Part shown: positions 18,057-26,605 of the stretch, one piece after another
How the letters are laid out: each line of letters starts with the position of its first letter
How positions within the stretch are numbered: position 1 is the stretch's first letter
From: Pseudomonas sp. DTU_2021_1001937_2_SI_NGA_ILE_001
GTDB lineage: Bacteria > Pseudomonadota > Gammaproteobacteria > Pseudomonadales > Pseudomonadaceae
Direction: 5' to 3'
Assembly: GCF_032463525.1 (NCBI RefSeq)
Contig: NZ_CP135971.1
Coordinates: 2,294,001-2,358,000 of the forward strand
Length of the DNA stretch: 64,000 nucleotides
The notes under the pieces: generated by a model
Seen by the model: only the letters and a program-made list of their open reading frames with translations
Database searches by the model: none
What the model was told of the DNA's origin: nothing
Made by a program: the position numbers and the translations under genes

Positions 18057-18127
18057 CTCAGCTCTCCGCTGGTCACACAGGCGAAAGCAGACGACAGGAC
18101 GACAAGGCAGACGGCGGCCTTGCGCAT
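18053..18127 (-). CDS. 24-residue leader peptide with lipoprotein-like signal
   Basis: A short frame encodes MRKAAVCLVVLSSAFACVTS followed by GELR. It has a basic start, a hydrophobic core and a lipobox-like SAFAC. Its TGA overlaps the cobO ATG as ATGA. The start lies immediately after a small hairpin (18129-18147) holding GGCGGG, the only ribosome-site candidate. The order riboswitch, leader, cobO and the overlap argue that it is translated. Whether the peptide itself has a function is unknown; it could simply pass translational control on to cobO. Confidence 0.5.
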   Translation of the reverse strand: MRKAAVCLVVLSSAFACVTSGELR

Positions 18128-18128
18128 A

Positions 18129-18372
18129 GCATCGCCCGCCGTGATGCCGTGAATAAGTGACAGGCCGGTCTCCGGGCTCATGAGCGAAGCGCGAGGCTTC
18201 TCCGGGCTAGGCCCGACCATGCGCCTTCCCGACGTGCGTCAGTGGCATAAGGCATGGGGTTGGCTCATCTACCGTTGCGGGGGCAGCGCCGGAATCGAAA
18301 AAAGTCTCTTCCCACCGGCTTCCCTGTTTCACCTTGCCAATCGATGATTGCAAGGCACCTGAAACGAACCGC
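18129..18372 (-). ncRNA. cobalamin riboswitch
   Basis: Read on the minus strand, the region has the marks of a B12 riboswitch. A GGTGCC start lies at about 18354-18359, then GGTGAAACAGGGAAGCCGGT, the CCCGCAACGGTA segment, and the conserved B12 box GCCACTG. The closing GAGACCGGCCTGTC is near 18160. After it, GCATC and GATGC arms (18129-18147) enclose GGCGGG just before the leader ATG and could be the expression platform hiding the ribosome site. No T-rich terminator follows, so translational control is inferred. Adenosylcobalamin would be the ligand, giving feedback on the operon. Confidence 0.95.
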
Positions 18373-18482
18373 GAAGGGTAGAGTGTTGGGCTGGGAGCGT
18401 CAAACAGTATCGGATTGAACCTGGCCGCTCGCCCTGCCTCTATCAGTCATCCCCTCCGGCGCTGCCGAACCAGGAGTCCAGC

Positions 18483-19802
18483 ATGTCCAGATCCGCTCCA
18501 CGCCTGATCCTCACTTTGCTGGTCGCGGGCGGCCTGGCAGCCTGTGGCGAAACCGCCCGCTTGCAGGTCGCCGACGGCACCGGCCCCAGCCCCCGGCTGC
18601 CGGAACCGAACAAGACCCTGATCCCCACCGTGAACATCGCTCCGGCGGTCGGCTGGCCGGCGGGGGCAAAACCGCTCGCCGCACCCGGCACCCAAGTGGT
18701 GGCCTTCGCCAATGGCCTGGATCACCCGCGCTGGCTATACGTGCTGCCCAATGGCGATGTGCTGGTCGCCGAATCCAACGCGCCGGCCAAGGCGTCGTCA
18801 TCGGGCGGCCTGCGCGAGTGGATCGCCAGCAAGATCATGCAGCGTGCCGGCGCCGGCGTGCCGAGCGCCAACCGCATTACCCTGTTGCGCGATGAAGACA
18901 ACGACGGCGTGGCCGACACCCGCTCGGTCCTACTGGAAAACCTGAACTCTCCGTTCGGCATGGCGCTGGTGGGCCATACCCTCTACGTGGCCGACACCGA
19001 CCGGCTGATCAGCTTCCCCTACGAAAGCGGCCAGACTCGCATCAGCGCAGCGCCTACCCTGGTCACCGAACTACCCGGCGGGCCGCTCAACCACCATTGG
19101 ACCAAGAACGTCATCGCCAGCCCGGACGGCCGCAAGCTGTACGTGACGGTGGGCTCCAACAGCAACGTGGGTGAAAACGGCCTGGATCAGGAACAGGGCC
19201 GTGCAGCGATCTGGGAAGTGGACCGGGCCAGCGGCCAGAAGCGCCTGTTCGCTACCGGCCTGCGCAACCCCAATGGCATGGATTGGGAGCCCCATACCGG
19301 CAAGCTGTGGACGGCCGTGAACGAGCGTGACGAGATCGGCAGCGACCTGGTGCCCGACTACGTGACTTCAGTGCAGGACGGCGGTTTCTATGGCTGGCCC
19401 TGGAGCTACTATGGCCAGCACGTGGACCAGCGAGTAACACCGCAGAACCCGGCACAGGTGGCCAAGGCCCTTGTACCCGACTACGCGGTCGGCCCGCACA
19501 CCGCGTCGCTGGGCCTGGCCTTCTCCAACGGCAAGAGCCTGGCCGCGCCCTTCGACCAAGGCCTGTTCGTCGGCCAGCATGGCTCATGGAATCGCAAGCC
19601 GCACAGCGGCTACAAGGTGGTGTTCATTCCGTTCAGGGATGGCAGACCCGCCGGCCAGCCACTGGATTTGCTGACCGGCTTTCTCGACGCAGAAGGCCAG
19701 GCCATGGGCCGCCCGGTTGGCGTAGTGCAGGACAAGCACGGCGGTGTGCTGGTGGCCGATGACGTGGGCAATACGATCTGGCGAGTGACATCGGCGCCTT
19801 AG
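18483..19802 (+). CDS. sorbosone dehydrogenase-like lipoprotein, beta-propeller
   Basis: The 439-residue protein has a lipoprotein signal ([10 protein letters not shown], modified Cys near 21), so it is exported and membrane-anchored. The rest is a six-bladed propeller of the PQQ-dependent sugar dehydrogenase/sorbosone dehydrogenase family. It has [59 protein letters not shown] and GQHGSWNR. Such proteins oxidise aldoses or aldehydes with PQQ, but the true substrate here is unknown. GGAG 6 bases ahead supports the start. It diverges from the cobalamin riboswitch and no link in function is evident. Confidence 0.85.
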   Translation: MSRSAPRLILTLLVAGGLAACGETARLQVADGTGPSPRLPEPNKTLIPTVNIAPAVGWPAGAKPLAAPGTQVVAFANGLDHPRWLYVLPNGDVLVAESNAPAKASSSGGLREWIASKIMQRAGAGVPSANRITLLRDEDNDGVADTRSVLLENLNSPFGMALVGHTLYVADTDRLISFPYESGQTRISAAPTLVTELPGGPLNHHWTKNVIASPDGRKLYVTVGSNSNVGENGLDQEQGRAAIWEVDRASGQKRLFATGLRNPNGMDWEPHTGKLWTAVNERDEIGSDLVPDYVTSVQDGGFYGWPWSYYGQHVDQRVTPQNPAQVAKALVPDYAVGPHTASLGLAFSNGKSLAAPFDQGLFVGQHGSWNRKPHSGYKVVFIPFRDGRPAGQPLDLLTGFLDAEGQAMGRPVGVVQDKHGGVLVADDVGNTIWRVTSAP

Positions 19803-19825
19803 GTGATAGATGGCCCCGTACGGCC

Positions 19826-19957
19826 CTGAGCGGCTTCAGCCGCGATACTGTTCAGTTAGGCCGGGTAGGAGCGGCTTCAGCCGCGAAGCGCCCACATGTT
19901 CCCAACAGATGCAGTGAGTTTCCTGGCGCTTCGCGGCTAAAGCCGCTCCCACCGGGG
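19826..19957. repeat. three REP elements, two forming an inverted pair
   Basis: GAGCGGCTTCAGCCGCGA occurs at 19828-19845. A longer copy at 19865-19892 reads GGAGCGGCTTCAGCCGCGAA plus GCGCC. The reverse-oriented copy at 19925-19956 has CTTCGCGGCTAAAGCCGCTC. The last two face each other over about 30 bases, as in REP pairs of P. putida. They fill most of the 214-base gap between two convergent genes. Confidence 0.85.
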
Positions 19958-20016
19958 CACATGCCGCTTAGCTCCCAGCTTATGCCGCTACGACCGGAGC
20001 CGCACTGCTTGCGCGC

Positions 20017-20556
20017 TCAGCGGGCGTTCTGCGCCAGGCTCGAAGGCTGCAGCACGCGCTTGGCGTTCAGGTACGCCTTCTGCCAGTAAGGCGAGCCGAT
20101 GTTGTCCAGCTTGACCGTGCCACCGGTGGCGGGAGCATGCACGAAGCGCCCTTCGCCGACATAGATACCGGCATGGGACACCTGCGAGCCGCCCGAGGTG
20201 GCGAAGAATACCAGGTCACCGGTCTGCAGCTGTTCACGGCTGACACTGGGGGCATTCATCACGATCATGTCGCGGGTCGAGCGCGGCAGGCTGATACCGG
20301 CCATGTCGCGGTACACGTAGGCGATCAGGCCGCTGCAATCGAACCCGGAATCCGGCGTGTTGCCACCCCAGCGATAGGGCGTACCGACCAGGCCCAGGGC
20401 GCGGAACAGCACATCTTCAACGACAGGAGAAGACATGACCGCCGGGGCGATGATGACGGGGCGCTGCACGACCTTGGGCTGCGGTGGCGGCGCACTGGCG
20501 CACGCGCCCAGTAAGGCCGCCAGGGAAATCACGGTTACACGCAAGGTCATCGACAT
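20017..20556 (-). CDS. NlpC/P60 family cell-wall endopeptidase lipoprotein
   Basis: The C40 peptidase domain is clear: DSGFDCSGLIAYVYRD holds the catalytic cysteine, SHAGIYVGEGRFVHA the first His, and a polar residue follows near PYWQKAYL. It would cut peptide links within peptidoglycan (D-Glu to diamino acid type). The N-terminus MSMTLRVTVISLAALLGACA is a lipoprotein signal with lipobox LGAC. The start is uncertain among GTG or ATG codons at 20550-20562, since AAGGGAG lies 8-14 bases away; 20556 is used. It is downstream of a close paralogue but separated from it by a terminator. Confidence 0.9.
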   Translation of the reverse strand: MSMTLRVTVISLAALLGACASAPPPQPKVVQRPVIIAPAVMSSPVVEDVLFRALGLVGTPYRWGGNTPDSGFDCSGLIAYVYRDMAGISLPRSTRDMIVMNAPSVSREQLQTGDLVFFATSGGSQVSHAGIYVGEGRFVHAPATGGTVKLDNIGSPYWQKAYLNAKRVLQPSSLAQNAR

Positions 20557-20599
20557 CACCACAACAACTCCCTTCGGATGCGGCCTGTTGCCGAAATTC

Positions 20600-20624
20600 A
20601 AAAAACCCGGTCAGGGACCGGGTT
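20600..20624 (-). terminator. intrinsic terminator after the first NlpC/P60 gene
   Basis: On the minus strand AACCCGGTC and GACCGGGTT form a 9-base stem with a 3-base loop, followed by a run of T. It lies 5 bases after the stop of the 20629-21315 gene, so the two NlpC genes are probably not one transcript unless read through. Confidence 0.85.
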
Positions 20625-20628
20625 CAGA

Positions 20629-21315
20629 TTACTTGTGACGCTTGATGTTAGCTGGCTTGACGCTGGTGGTGGTCATCGCAGTGGTCTGCGCGTCCCCCGT
20701 TGCCGGTACCAGCGCCAGTGCGCGCTTGGCTTCGACGAAGGTCTTGCTCCAGTAGGAGTCGTCCAGGCTGTCGATTCTCACACCCCCGCTGCGGCGGCTG
20801 CTGGAGTGGATGAACTGGTCATCACCCAGGTAGATGGCGGCGTGGCTGATGCGACCGCGGCCGGCGGTGCTGAAGAACAGCAGGTCGCCTGGCTTGAGGT
20901 CGCGGCGCGACACCTGGGGTGCGTCGATATTCATCATTTCGCGGCTGGAGCGCGGCAGGTTCATGCCGGCCTCTTCGCGGAACAGATAGCCGATGAAGCC
21001 GCTGCAGTCGAAACCGGCGGTGGAATTGCCGCCAAAGCGATAGCGGGTGCCTATCAGCGACTTGCCACGTTCGAGGATGCTGTCGGCCAGCAGCGGCAAC
21101 TGATAGCTGGTGTCGTCGGAGAACTCGGCCAGTTCTTCTTCGCTTTCCAGGCTCTGCCGGGATTGCGCATGCAACGCCTGACGGGCGCTGGACTGGGCGG
21201 TAACGGAATTCTGGTACTGCTGGGGCTGCTGGGTCACCGATGACTGGGTGGAGCAACCGAACAGGAAAGTCACGAAAGCGAGTGGCACGAGGGGTGCGAA
21301 GCGAACAACCTGCAT
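20629..21315 (-). CDS. NlpC/P60 family cell-wall endopeptidase lipoprotein (paralogue)
   Basis: A second C40 peptidase of 228 residues. The lipoprotein signal ends FVTFLFGC. A Gln/Ser-rich linker (about 25-75) leads to the domain with GFDCSGFIGYLFREEAG (catalytic Cys), SHAAIYLGDDQFIHSSS (His) and YWSKTFVEAKRAL. The same YW-S/Q-K pattern ends the domain in its neighbour, so the pair probably arose by duplication. The linker is much longer than in the neighbour and may let the enzyme reach the wall. GTG at 21321 or ATG at 21315 may start it; neither has a strong ribosome site. Confidence 0.9.
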   Translation of the reverse strand: MQVVRFAPLVPLAFVTFLFGCSTQSSVTQQPQQYQNSVTAQSSARQALHAQSRQSLESEEELAEFSDDTSYQLPLLADSILERGKSLIGTRYRFGGNSTAGFDCSGFIGYLFREEAGMNLPRSSREMMNIDAPQVSRRDLKPGDLLFFSTAGRGRISHAAIYLGDDQFIHSSSRRSGGVRIDSLDDSYWSKTFVEAKRALALVPATGDAQTTAMTTTSVKPANIKRHK

Positions 21316-21391
21316 GGGCACGACCGTGGCTGGAAATGATGAGGAGCGCAGACTATGCCCACTATCATGGCAATTTGCAAATTCTATTGAA

Positions 21392-22168
21392 TTAAATGTG
21401 ACTTATCAGCTCAGGCATGACATGTGCTGCCCTGCCTTGCAGGAAAATGTCCATCGACGCGCTGTGATCGGTGGCCTGAGGATTGATTTCCAAGGTAAAG
21501 CCGCCCGACACCCGGGTGCGCAGCATGGGCTCGTGGATGTAAGGAAAGCTCGCCGTGGTGCCGATGCTCAGCACCGCGTCGAAGCCCAGGGTCATCTGAC
21601 GCTCCAGGGTACGCAGTGCTTCGGCGGGGAGCATTTCCTGAAACAGCGTGACCGGCGGGCGCAGCACACCGCGGCACGCCTTGCACAACGGTGGTAATGG
21701 ACCGTCCAGATGCACGGCCAGTTCCGCCTCCTGGGCGTTGCATGCCTGGCAGTACAGGGGCCAGAACTGCCCATGGATCTCGATCAGCCGCTCGACCGGG
21801 CTGCCCGCCGCGCGGTGGTAGCCGTCGACATTCTGGGTCAGCACCCAGCACTCGGGCTTGCGGCGCTGCAACTGGGCGATGGCGTAATGGGCGACGTTGG
21901 GCTCGCCAGCCAGGCAGGCCTTGCCCAACTGGGCGATGTATTTCCAGCACAGCGCCGGGTCGCGGCGCAGCATCGGCCCGGACAGCGCCATCTCGATAGG
22001 CAGGCCATCGTCGGTATGGCCGTTGTAGAGCCCCCCGACACCACGATAGGTCGGCAACCCGGAATCGGCCGACAACCCGGCCCCGGTGATCACCAGAATG
22101 CGCTGCGCATGACGCAGGGCGGCGGCGGCCTGGCGAATCAGTTGCGGGTCCGGCGTAGCGGCTACCAA
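21392..22168 (-). CDS. Sir2-family NAD-dependent deacylase
   Basis: This 258-residue sirtuin has the NAD site GAGLSADSGLPTYRG near residues 29-43, TQNVDGYH (catalytic His in the HG of EIHGQFWPL), and four zinc cysteines as CQAC and CKAC. These are followed by PPVTLFQEMLP and SIGTTASFPY. It would remove acetyl or related groups from lysines using NAD. No ATG stands near the required N-terminus. The likely start is TTG at 22168, which overlaps the hda stop (TTGGTAG), so it would be coupled to hda. The weak start predicts low expression. Confidence 0.88.
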   Translation of the reverse strand: MVAATPDPQLIRQAAAALRHAQRILVITGAGLSADSGLPTYRGVGGLYNGHTDDGLPIEMALSGPMLRRDPALCWKYIAQLGKACLAGEPNVAHYAIAQLQRRKPECWVLTQNVDGYHRAAGSPVERLIEIHGQFWPLYCQACNAQEAELAVHLDGPLPPLCKACRGVLRPPVTLFQEMLPAEALRTLERQMTLGFDAVLSIGTTASFPYIHEPMLRTRVSGGFTLEINPQATDHSASMDIFLQGRAAHVMPELISHI

Positions 22169-22866
22169 CCCAGGGTTTCCTTGAGGAAAGGAATGGTCAG
22201 CTTGCGCTTTTCTTGCAGCGAGGCCTGGTCCAGGCGTTCGAGCAGCTCGAACAGCGCGCTCATGCTGCGCGTGCCACGGGTCAGAATGAAGTGCCCGACT
22301 TCGTCGGTGAGGTGCAGGCCACGCCGCGAGGCACGCAGTTGCAGGGCACGCAGCTTGTCTTCATCGGACAGGCCACGCATCTGGAACACCAGCGCCATGG
22401 TCAGCCGCGACTTGAGGTCCGGCAACTTGATGGGCAATTCGCGGGGCGACTTGGAGGCCGCGATCAACAGGCGTCGGCCACTGTCGCGCAAGCGATTGAA
22501 CAGGTGGAACAGCGCTTCTTCCCAGTCCGGCTTGCCGGCGATGGCCTGCAGGTCGTCCAGGCACACCAGCTCGTACTGCTCCAGATGGTCGAACAGCTCG
22601 ACGCCCTGCTCCAGCAACTCGGCCAGCGGCAGGTAGACCGCCGGCTCGCCCAGCTGCTTGAAGCGCAGGCACGCCGCCTGCAACAGGTGGGTGCGTCCTA
22701 CGCCGTCCTTGCCCCATAGATAGATGAGACTTTCGGTCCACCCCGCGTCCGCTTCGCACAGGCGCTCGACATAGCCGAGCGCCGCTGCATTGGCGCCCGG
22801 GTAGTAATTGATGAAGGTGGCGTCATCGCGCAGACGCACACTCAGGGGCAGCTGAACGGGTTTCAT
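22162..22866 (-). CDS. hda: DnaA regulatory inactivator Hda
   Basis: Hda is a DnaA-like AAA+ protein that, with the sliding clamp, promotes ATP hydrolysis by DnaA after initiation. The 234-residue protein starts MKPVQLPLSVRLRDDATFINYY. The N-terminal QLPLSV fits the clamp-binding motif. The P-loop is degenerate (YLWGKDGVGRTHLLQAA near 49-65), as expected in Hda. The Walker B region is LVCLDDLQAIAG, sensor 1 lies in RLLIAASKSPRE, and the arginine finger is in MRGLSDEDK. Length is normal. DnaA boxes elsewhere in this window (3982 and 52696) make it locally relevant. Confidence 0.95.
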   Translation of the reverse strand: MKPVQLPLSVRLRDDATFINYYPGANAAALGYVERLCEADAGWTESLIYLWGKDGVGRTHLLQAACLRFKQLGEPAVYLPLAELLEQGVELFDHLEQYELVCLDDLQAIAGKPDWEEALFHLFNRLRDSGRRLLIAASKSPRELPIKLPDLKSRLTMALVFQMRGLSDEDKLRALQLRASRRGLHLTDEVGHFILTRGTRSMSALFELLERLDQASLQEKRKLTIPFLKETLGW

Positions 22867-23025
22867 GCTGGCTGGGCGCTTCCCGGAAGCAAGCGGTGAC
22901 CTCTGAACAAAGATAGCAAAGTCTATACCCGCTGGCCGGACCGCACAATGCGACGGACTTCAAGCAAAATCAAAGGCTTGCGAAATCGCCGCAACGACAG
23001 TGTCGGCACGCGCCAGCATTCGGTT

Positions 23026-24099
23026 TCAAAGTTCCGGGTCGCGGTCGCCGGCATACATCTGCGATTCCTTGTACAGCGCATGCAGATGGCGCAGCAGCAC
23101 CATGATCACCGCCGCCACCGGCAGCGCCAGAAGGATGCCGGTGAAACCGAACAGCTCGCCACCCGCCAGGATGGCGAAGATCACTGCCACCGGGTGCAGG
23201 CCGATGCGATCACCGACCAGCAACGGCGTGAGCACCATACCTTCCAGGGCCTGACCCACCATGAACACCGCGACGATGCCGAGCATCGGATAGAGGTCGC
23301 CGCCGAACTGGAACAGCCCGGCGATCAGCGCCGAGCCAATGCCGATGACGAAGCCCATGTACGGCACGATGGCCGCCAGGCCGGCGATCATGCCGATCAG
23401 CAGGCCCAGCTCCAGCCCGACCAGCATCAGGCCTGCCGCATAGATGACGCCCAGGCCGACCATCACCAGCAGCTGCCCGCGAATGAACGCCCCCAGCACC
23501 TCATGACACTCGCCGGCCAGTTGCACGATCTGCGCCTCACGCTGACGCGGCAGCAAGCCGCGGATGCGCGCCATCATCAGGTCCCAGTCGCGCAGCAGGT
23601 AGAAGGCCACCACCGGAATCAGCACCAGGTTGGCCAGCCAGCCGATCAGCGCCAGGCTCGACGCCGTCGCCTGCGAGAGCACCACACTGACGATGTCCCC
23701 AGCCTGGCCGATGTGCCCGGCCAGGGCCGCCTTGATCTTGTCGAAGCGCCAGAAGCCATCGGCCAGGCCGAACTTGGCCTGTACCCAGGGCAAGGCGGTG
23801 TGCTGCAGCCAGTCGAGGATCTGTGGCGCCAGCTCGTACAAGCGCACCAGTTGCTTGACCAGCATCGGCACCAGAATCAGCAGCAAGGCCAGCAGCACCA
23901 GGGTGAACAGGCCGAATACCACCACCACGCTCAAGGAGCGGGACAGGCGCAGACGCTCCAGGCGATCGACCAGCGGGTCACCCATGTAAGCCAGCAGCAA
24001 CGCCACCAGGAACGGCATGAGGATCGGGTGCAGCAGAAAGATGAAGGCGACCAGCAGCGCCGCGCCGCCCAGCCAGTACCAGCGTTTAGTGTCGGTCAT
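23026..24099 (-). CDS. AI-2E/PerM family permease
   Basis: The 357-residue protein has about eight membrane segments and the family's charged middle part (LLRDWDLMMARIRGLLPRQRE). The C-terminal motifs are GLAAIVPYMGFVIG, EGMVLTPLLVGDRIGLHPV and GELFGFTGILLALPVAAV. The family includes exporters of autoinducer-2 and Na+/H+ antiporters; which applies here is unknown. The start MTDTKRW at 24099 has AAGGA 6 bases upstream. The same gene order next to hda is known in other pseudomonads. No signal peptide is needed. Confidence 0.9.
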   Translation of the reverse strand: MTDTKRWYWLGGAALLVAFIFLLHPILMPFLVALLLAYMGDPLVDRLERLRLSRSLSVVVVFGLFTLVLLALLLILVPMLVKQLVRLYELAPQILDWLQHTALPWVQAKFGLADGFWRFDKIKAALAGHIGQAGDIVSVVLSQATASSLALIGWLANLVLIPVVAFYLLRDWDLMMARIRGLLPRQREAQIVQLAGECHEVLGAFIRGQLLVMVGLGVIYAAGLMLVGLELGLLIGMIAGLAAIVPYMGFVIGIGSALIAGLFQFGGDLYPMLGIVAVFMVGQALEGMVLTPLLVGDRIGLHPVAVIFAILAGGELFGFTGILLALPVAAVIMVLLRHLHALYKESQMYAGDRDPEL

Positions 24100-24197
24100 G
24101 ATGTTCCTTGCATCGGATGTCCCTTGAACCAAGGCCTGGACGGCCTTGCACAGGCAGCCAGTGCCGCAACAGGCGACACCGGCTCAGCACCGCCGGA

Positions 24198-25244
24198 TCA
24201 CCAGCGGAAATACAGCGTGTTGCTTGCGGCAGGTACGGGGGCGCCTGGCGCCTGCGGGGTGGCGGCGGCATTAACCGGGGCGGCCTCACTGGCGGGTACT
24301 TCCTGCAGGTGGGCCAGGGACAGTTGGCTGCGCAACTGCTCGGCACTGGCACCGACCTCGAAGCTGGCCTTGTCGCCCTCGACCAGCAGCAATTTGCCAC
24401 CGAAGGGCTCCAGCAGGCGCATCAGCTGCGCGTAGCGCTCCAGGTTCATGCCTTGCACCTGAAGCGTCTGACTGCTGGCACTGCTGCCGGGCTTGACCGC
24501 GAAGCGCGGTGCAAGGCGCTCGCTCACCGCGAGCAGCACCGCATCGGCCAGGGCTTCAGAGGTATCGGCCGTAGCCTTGCCCTGCTCGCGCTGGTCACCC
24601 AGCCAGAGCCGCCATTCACCTTGCCACTTGCCAGCGTCTTCACGGGCATGCACCGCCAGGATGGCATCGGTGCCGTAGCGCTCGGAGGCTTGTTTGAGTT
24701 CGGCAGGGTCCGCAGCGGAAAGGCTCTTGGCGTTCGCCACGCTCTGCTCGGAGAGGTCTGCCAATGGCAGGTGCAGAGGCAACCCACGGTGCTGGGCTGC
24801 GCGGCGCAGCGGCTCGGCAGCAGGCTGGCCGTCGCCGACCAGGTTGGAACCTTCGGTGGAATCAATCAGCCACCAGCCGATCATGCTCGGGCGGTTGCTG
24901 CCCCAGATCGGCAGCCCGGCCTGGCGCAGGCTGCGGTCGGTGCTGGCCGGGTCGAAGTCCACCAGCAGGGTCTGCGGCGGCCCGGCCTCGTAGCCGTACT
25001 GGCTGATGATCTGTTGCGGGTTCTTGCGCACGTCGGCCAGTGCCGCGCCCTCGGCGGCCTTGGTGCTACCGGTGAGACGTCCCACCAGCGTCTGCAGCGC
25101 TGCCTGGGTAGCGCGCTCGCGCTCGTCCGGCGACTGGCTGCTCACCGGTTCGCGTACTTGGTAGAGGTCATTCACGGTCTGCGCGAAAACCGGCAGGCTC
25201 GCCAGGCTCAGGCAGCCGAGGAAGAGGAATCTGGAAAAACGCAT
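24198..25244 (-). CDS. DUF2066 domain protein, exported
   Basis: A signal peptide (MRFSRFLFLGCLSLASLPVFA) precedes a 327-residue periplasmic domain typical of DUF2066: YQVREPVSSQSPDERERATQ at the N-terminus, VGRLTGS, and a Pro/Ala-rich tail. The cleavage site SLPVFA-Q also suits normal signal peptidase I. The function of the family is not known. The start is the ATG at 25244, preceded by AGGA at about 8 bases; longer frames upstream lack a ribosome site. It is in line with the permease and hda on the same strand. Confidence 0.85.
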   Translation of the reverse strand: MRFSRFLFLGCLSLASLPVFAQTVNDLYQVREPVSSQSPDERERATQAALQTLVGRLTGSTKAAEGAALADVRKNPQQIISQYGYEAGPPQTLLVDFDPASTDRSLRQAGLPIWGSNRPSMIGWWLIDSTEGSNLVGDGQPAAEPLRRAAQHRGLPLHLPLADLSEQSVANAKSLSAADPAELKQASERYGTDAILAVHAREDAGKWQGEWRLWLGDQREQGKATADTSEALADAVLLAVSERLAPRFAVKPGSSASSQTLQVQGMNLERYAQLMRLLEPFGGKLLLVEGDKASFEVGASAEQLRSQLSLAHLQEVPASEAAPVNAAATPQAPGAPVPAASNTLYFRW

Positions 25245-25546
25245 GGGCAGGTCCTGAAAGGAAAGAAAGCAGGCTCTAGACAGCAGCATGCGCCCAATCA
25301 TTCACATTCGGGTCGCGATTGTACAGAGCGCCGGCCTGTACATACCCCGGCTTTCATGTGCGCCAGCCCCTGCCCGTCGGGCCAAGGATGGCTCCAGCGC
25401 GGCAAGCCTGCTAAAATCGCGCGCCTTCGCAGACCGACCATGGTACCGGTTCCGAAACAGTGCAGCGCATTACCGCGCCACTGGCCCGGACCCGACCGCA
25501 GCGGTCGATTCTCTTTCCGAATCCCCCCTAAAGGCCTGGATTTTTT
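25245..25546 (+). promoter_or_regulatory. divergent promoter region of purM and the DUF2066 gene
   Basis: No gene is seen in this 302-base gap. TAAAAT at 25412-25417 followed by CGCGCGCC looks like a -10 element with a GC-rich discriminator, about 130 bases before purM. The -35 (near 25389) is poor. A plain purine-operator palindrome was not found. Confidence 0.4.
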
Positions 25547-26605
25547 ATGAGCAAGCAACCCTCCCTGAGCTACAAAGACGCCGGTGTGGACATCGACGCC
25601 GGTGAAGCATTGGTCGAACGCATCAAAGGCGTGGCCAAGCGCACTGCGCGCCCTGAAGTCATGGGCGGCCTGGGAGGTTTCGGCGCGCTCTGCGAAATCC
25701 CCGCCGGCTACAAGCAGCCGGTACTGGTCTCCGGCACCGACGGCGTAGGCACCAAGCTGCGTCTGGCGCTGAACCTGAACAAGCACGACAGCATCGGCCA
25801 GGACCTGGTCGCCATGTGCGTCAATGACCTGGTGGTGTGCGGTGCCGAGCCGCTGTTCTTCCTCGACTACTACGCCACCGGCAAACTGAATGTCGACGTC
25901 GCCGCCACCGTGGTCACCGGCATCGGCGCTGGCTGCGAACTGGCTGGCTGCTCCCTGGTGGGTGGCGAGACCGCCGAGATGCCAGGCATGTACGAAGGCG
26001 AAGACTACGACCTGGCCGGCTTCTGCGTAGGTGTGGTGGAAAAGGCCGAGATCATCGACGGCTCGAAGGTCGCCACCGGTGACGCACTGATCGCCCTGCC
26101 CTCCTCCGGCCCGCACTCCAACGGCTACTCGCTGATCCGCAAGATCATCGAAGTCTCTGGTGCCGACATCGAAAGCACCCAACTGGGCGGCAAGCCACTG
26201 GCCGACCTGCTGATGGCCCCGACGCGCATCTACGTCAAGCCGCTGCTCAAGCTGATCAAGGAAACCGGCGCAGTGAAGGCCATGGCCCACATCACCGGTG
26301 GCGGCCTGCTGGACAACATCCCGCGGGTACTGCCAGCCGGCGCCCAGGCGGTCATCGATGTCGCCAGCTGGGAGCGCCCGGCGGTGTTCGACTGGCTGCA
26401 GGAAAAAGGCAACGTCGACGAGCACGAAATGCACCGCGTGCTGAACTGCGGCGTCGGCATGGTCATCTGCGTGGCGCAGGACCAAGTGGAACAGGCTCTG
26501 AACGTGCTGCGTGAAGCCGGCGAACAGCCGTGGGTGATCGGCCAGATCGGCGCCGCTGCCGAAGGCGCCGCGCAAGTCGAGCTGAACAACCTCAAGGCGC
26601 ATTGA
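25547..26605 (+). CDS. purM: phosphoribosylformylglycinamidine cyclo-ligase
   Basis: PurM closes the imidazole ring of formylglycinamidine ribonucleotide to aminoimidazole ribonucleotide with ATP, the fifth step of purine synthesis. The 352-residue protein has [64 protein letters not shown] and [12 protein letters not shown], all family marks. The C-terminal [16 protein letters not shown] is also intact. Its stop TGA shares a base with the purN ATG (TGATG), a coupled pair as in many proteobacteria. Confidence 0.97.
   Translation: MSKQPSLSYKDAGVDIDAGEALVERIKGVAKRTARPEVMGGLGGFGALCEIPAGYKQPVLVSGTDGVGTKLRLALNLNKHDSIGQDLVAMCVNDLVVCGAEPLFFLDYYATGKLNVDVAATVVTGIGAGCELAGCSLVGGETAEMPGMYEGEDYDLAGFCVGVVEKAEIIDGSKVATGDALIALPSSGPHSNGYSLIRKIIEVSGADIESTQLGGKPLADLLMAPTRIYVKPLLKLIKETGAVKAMAHITGGGLLDNIPRVLPAGAQAVIDVASWERPAVFDWLQEKGNVDEHEMHRVLNCGVGMVICVAQDQVEQALNVLREAGEQPWVIGQIGAAAEGAAQVELNNLKAH

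Noticed and set aside
9249..18127. Horizontal gain of the cobalamin operon
   Set aside because: Base composition and overlaps are the same as in neighbours and there are no mobility genes or direct repeats.
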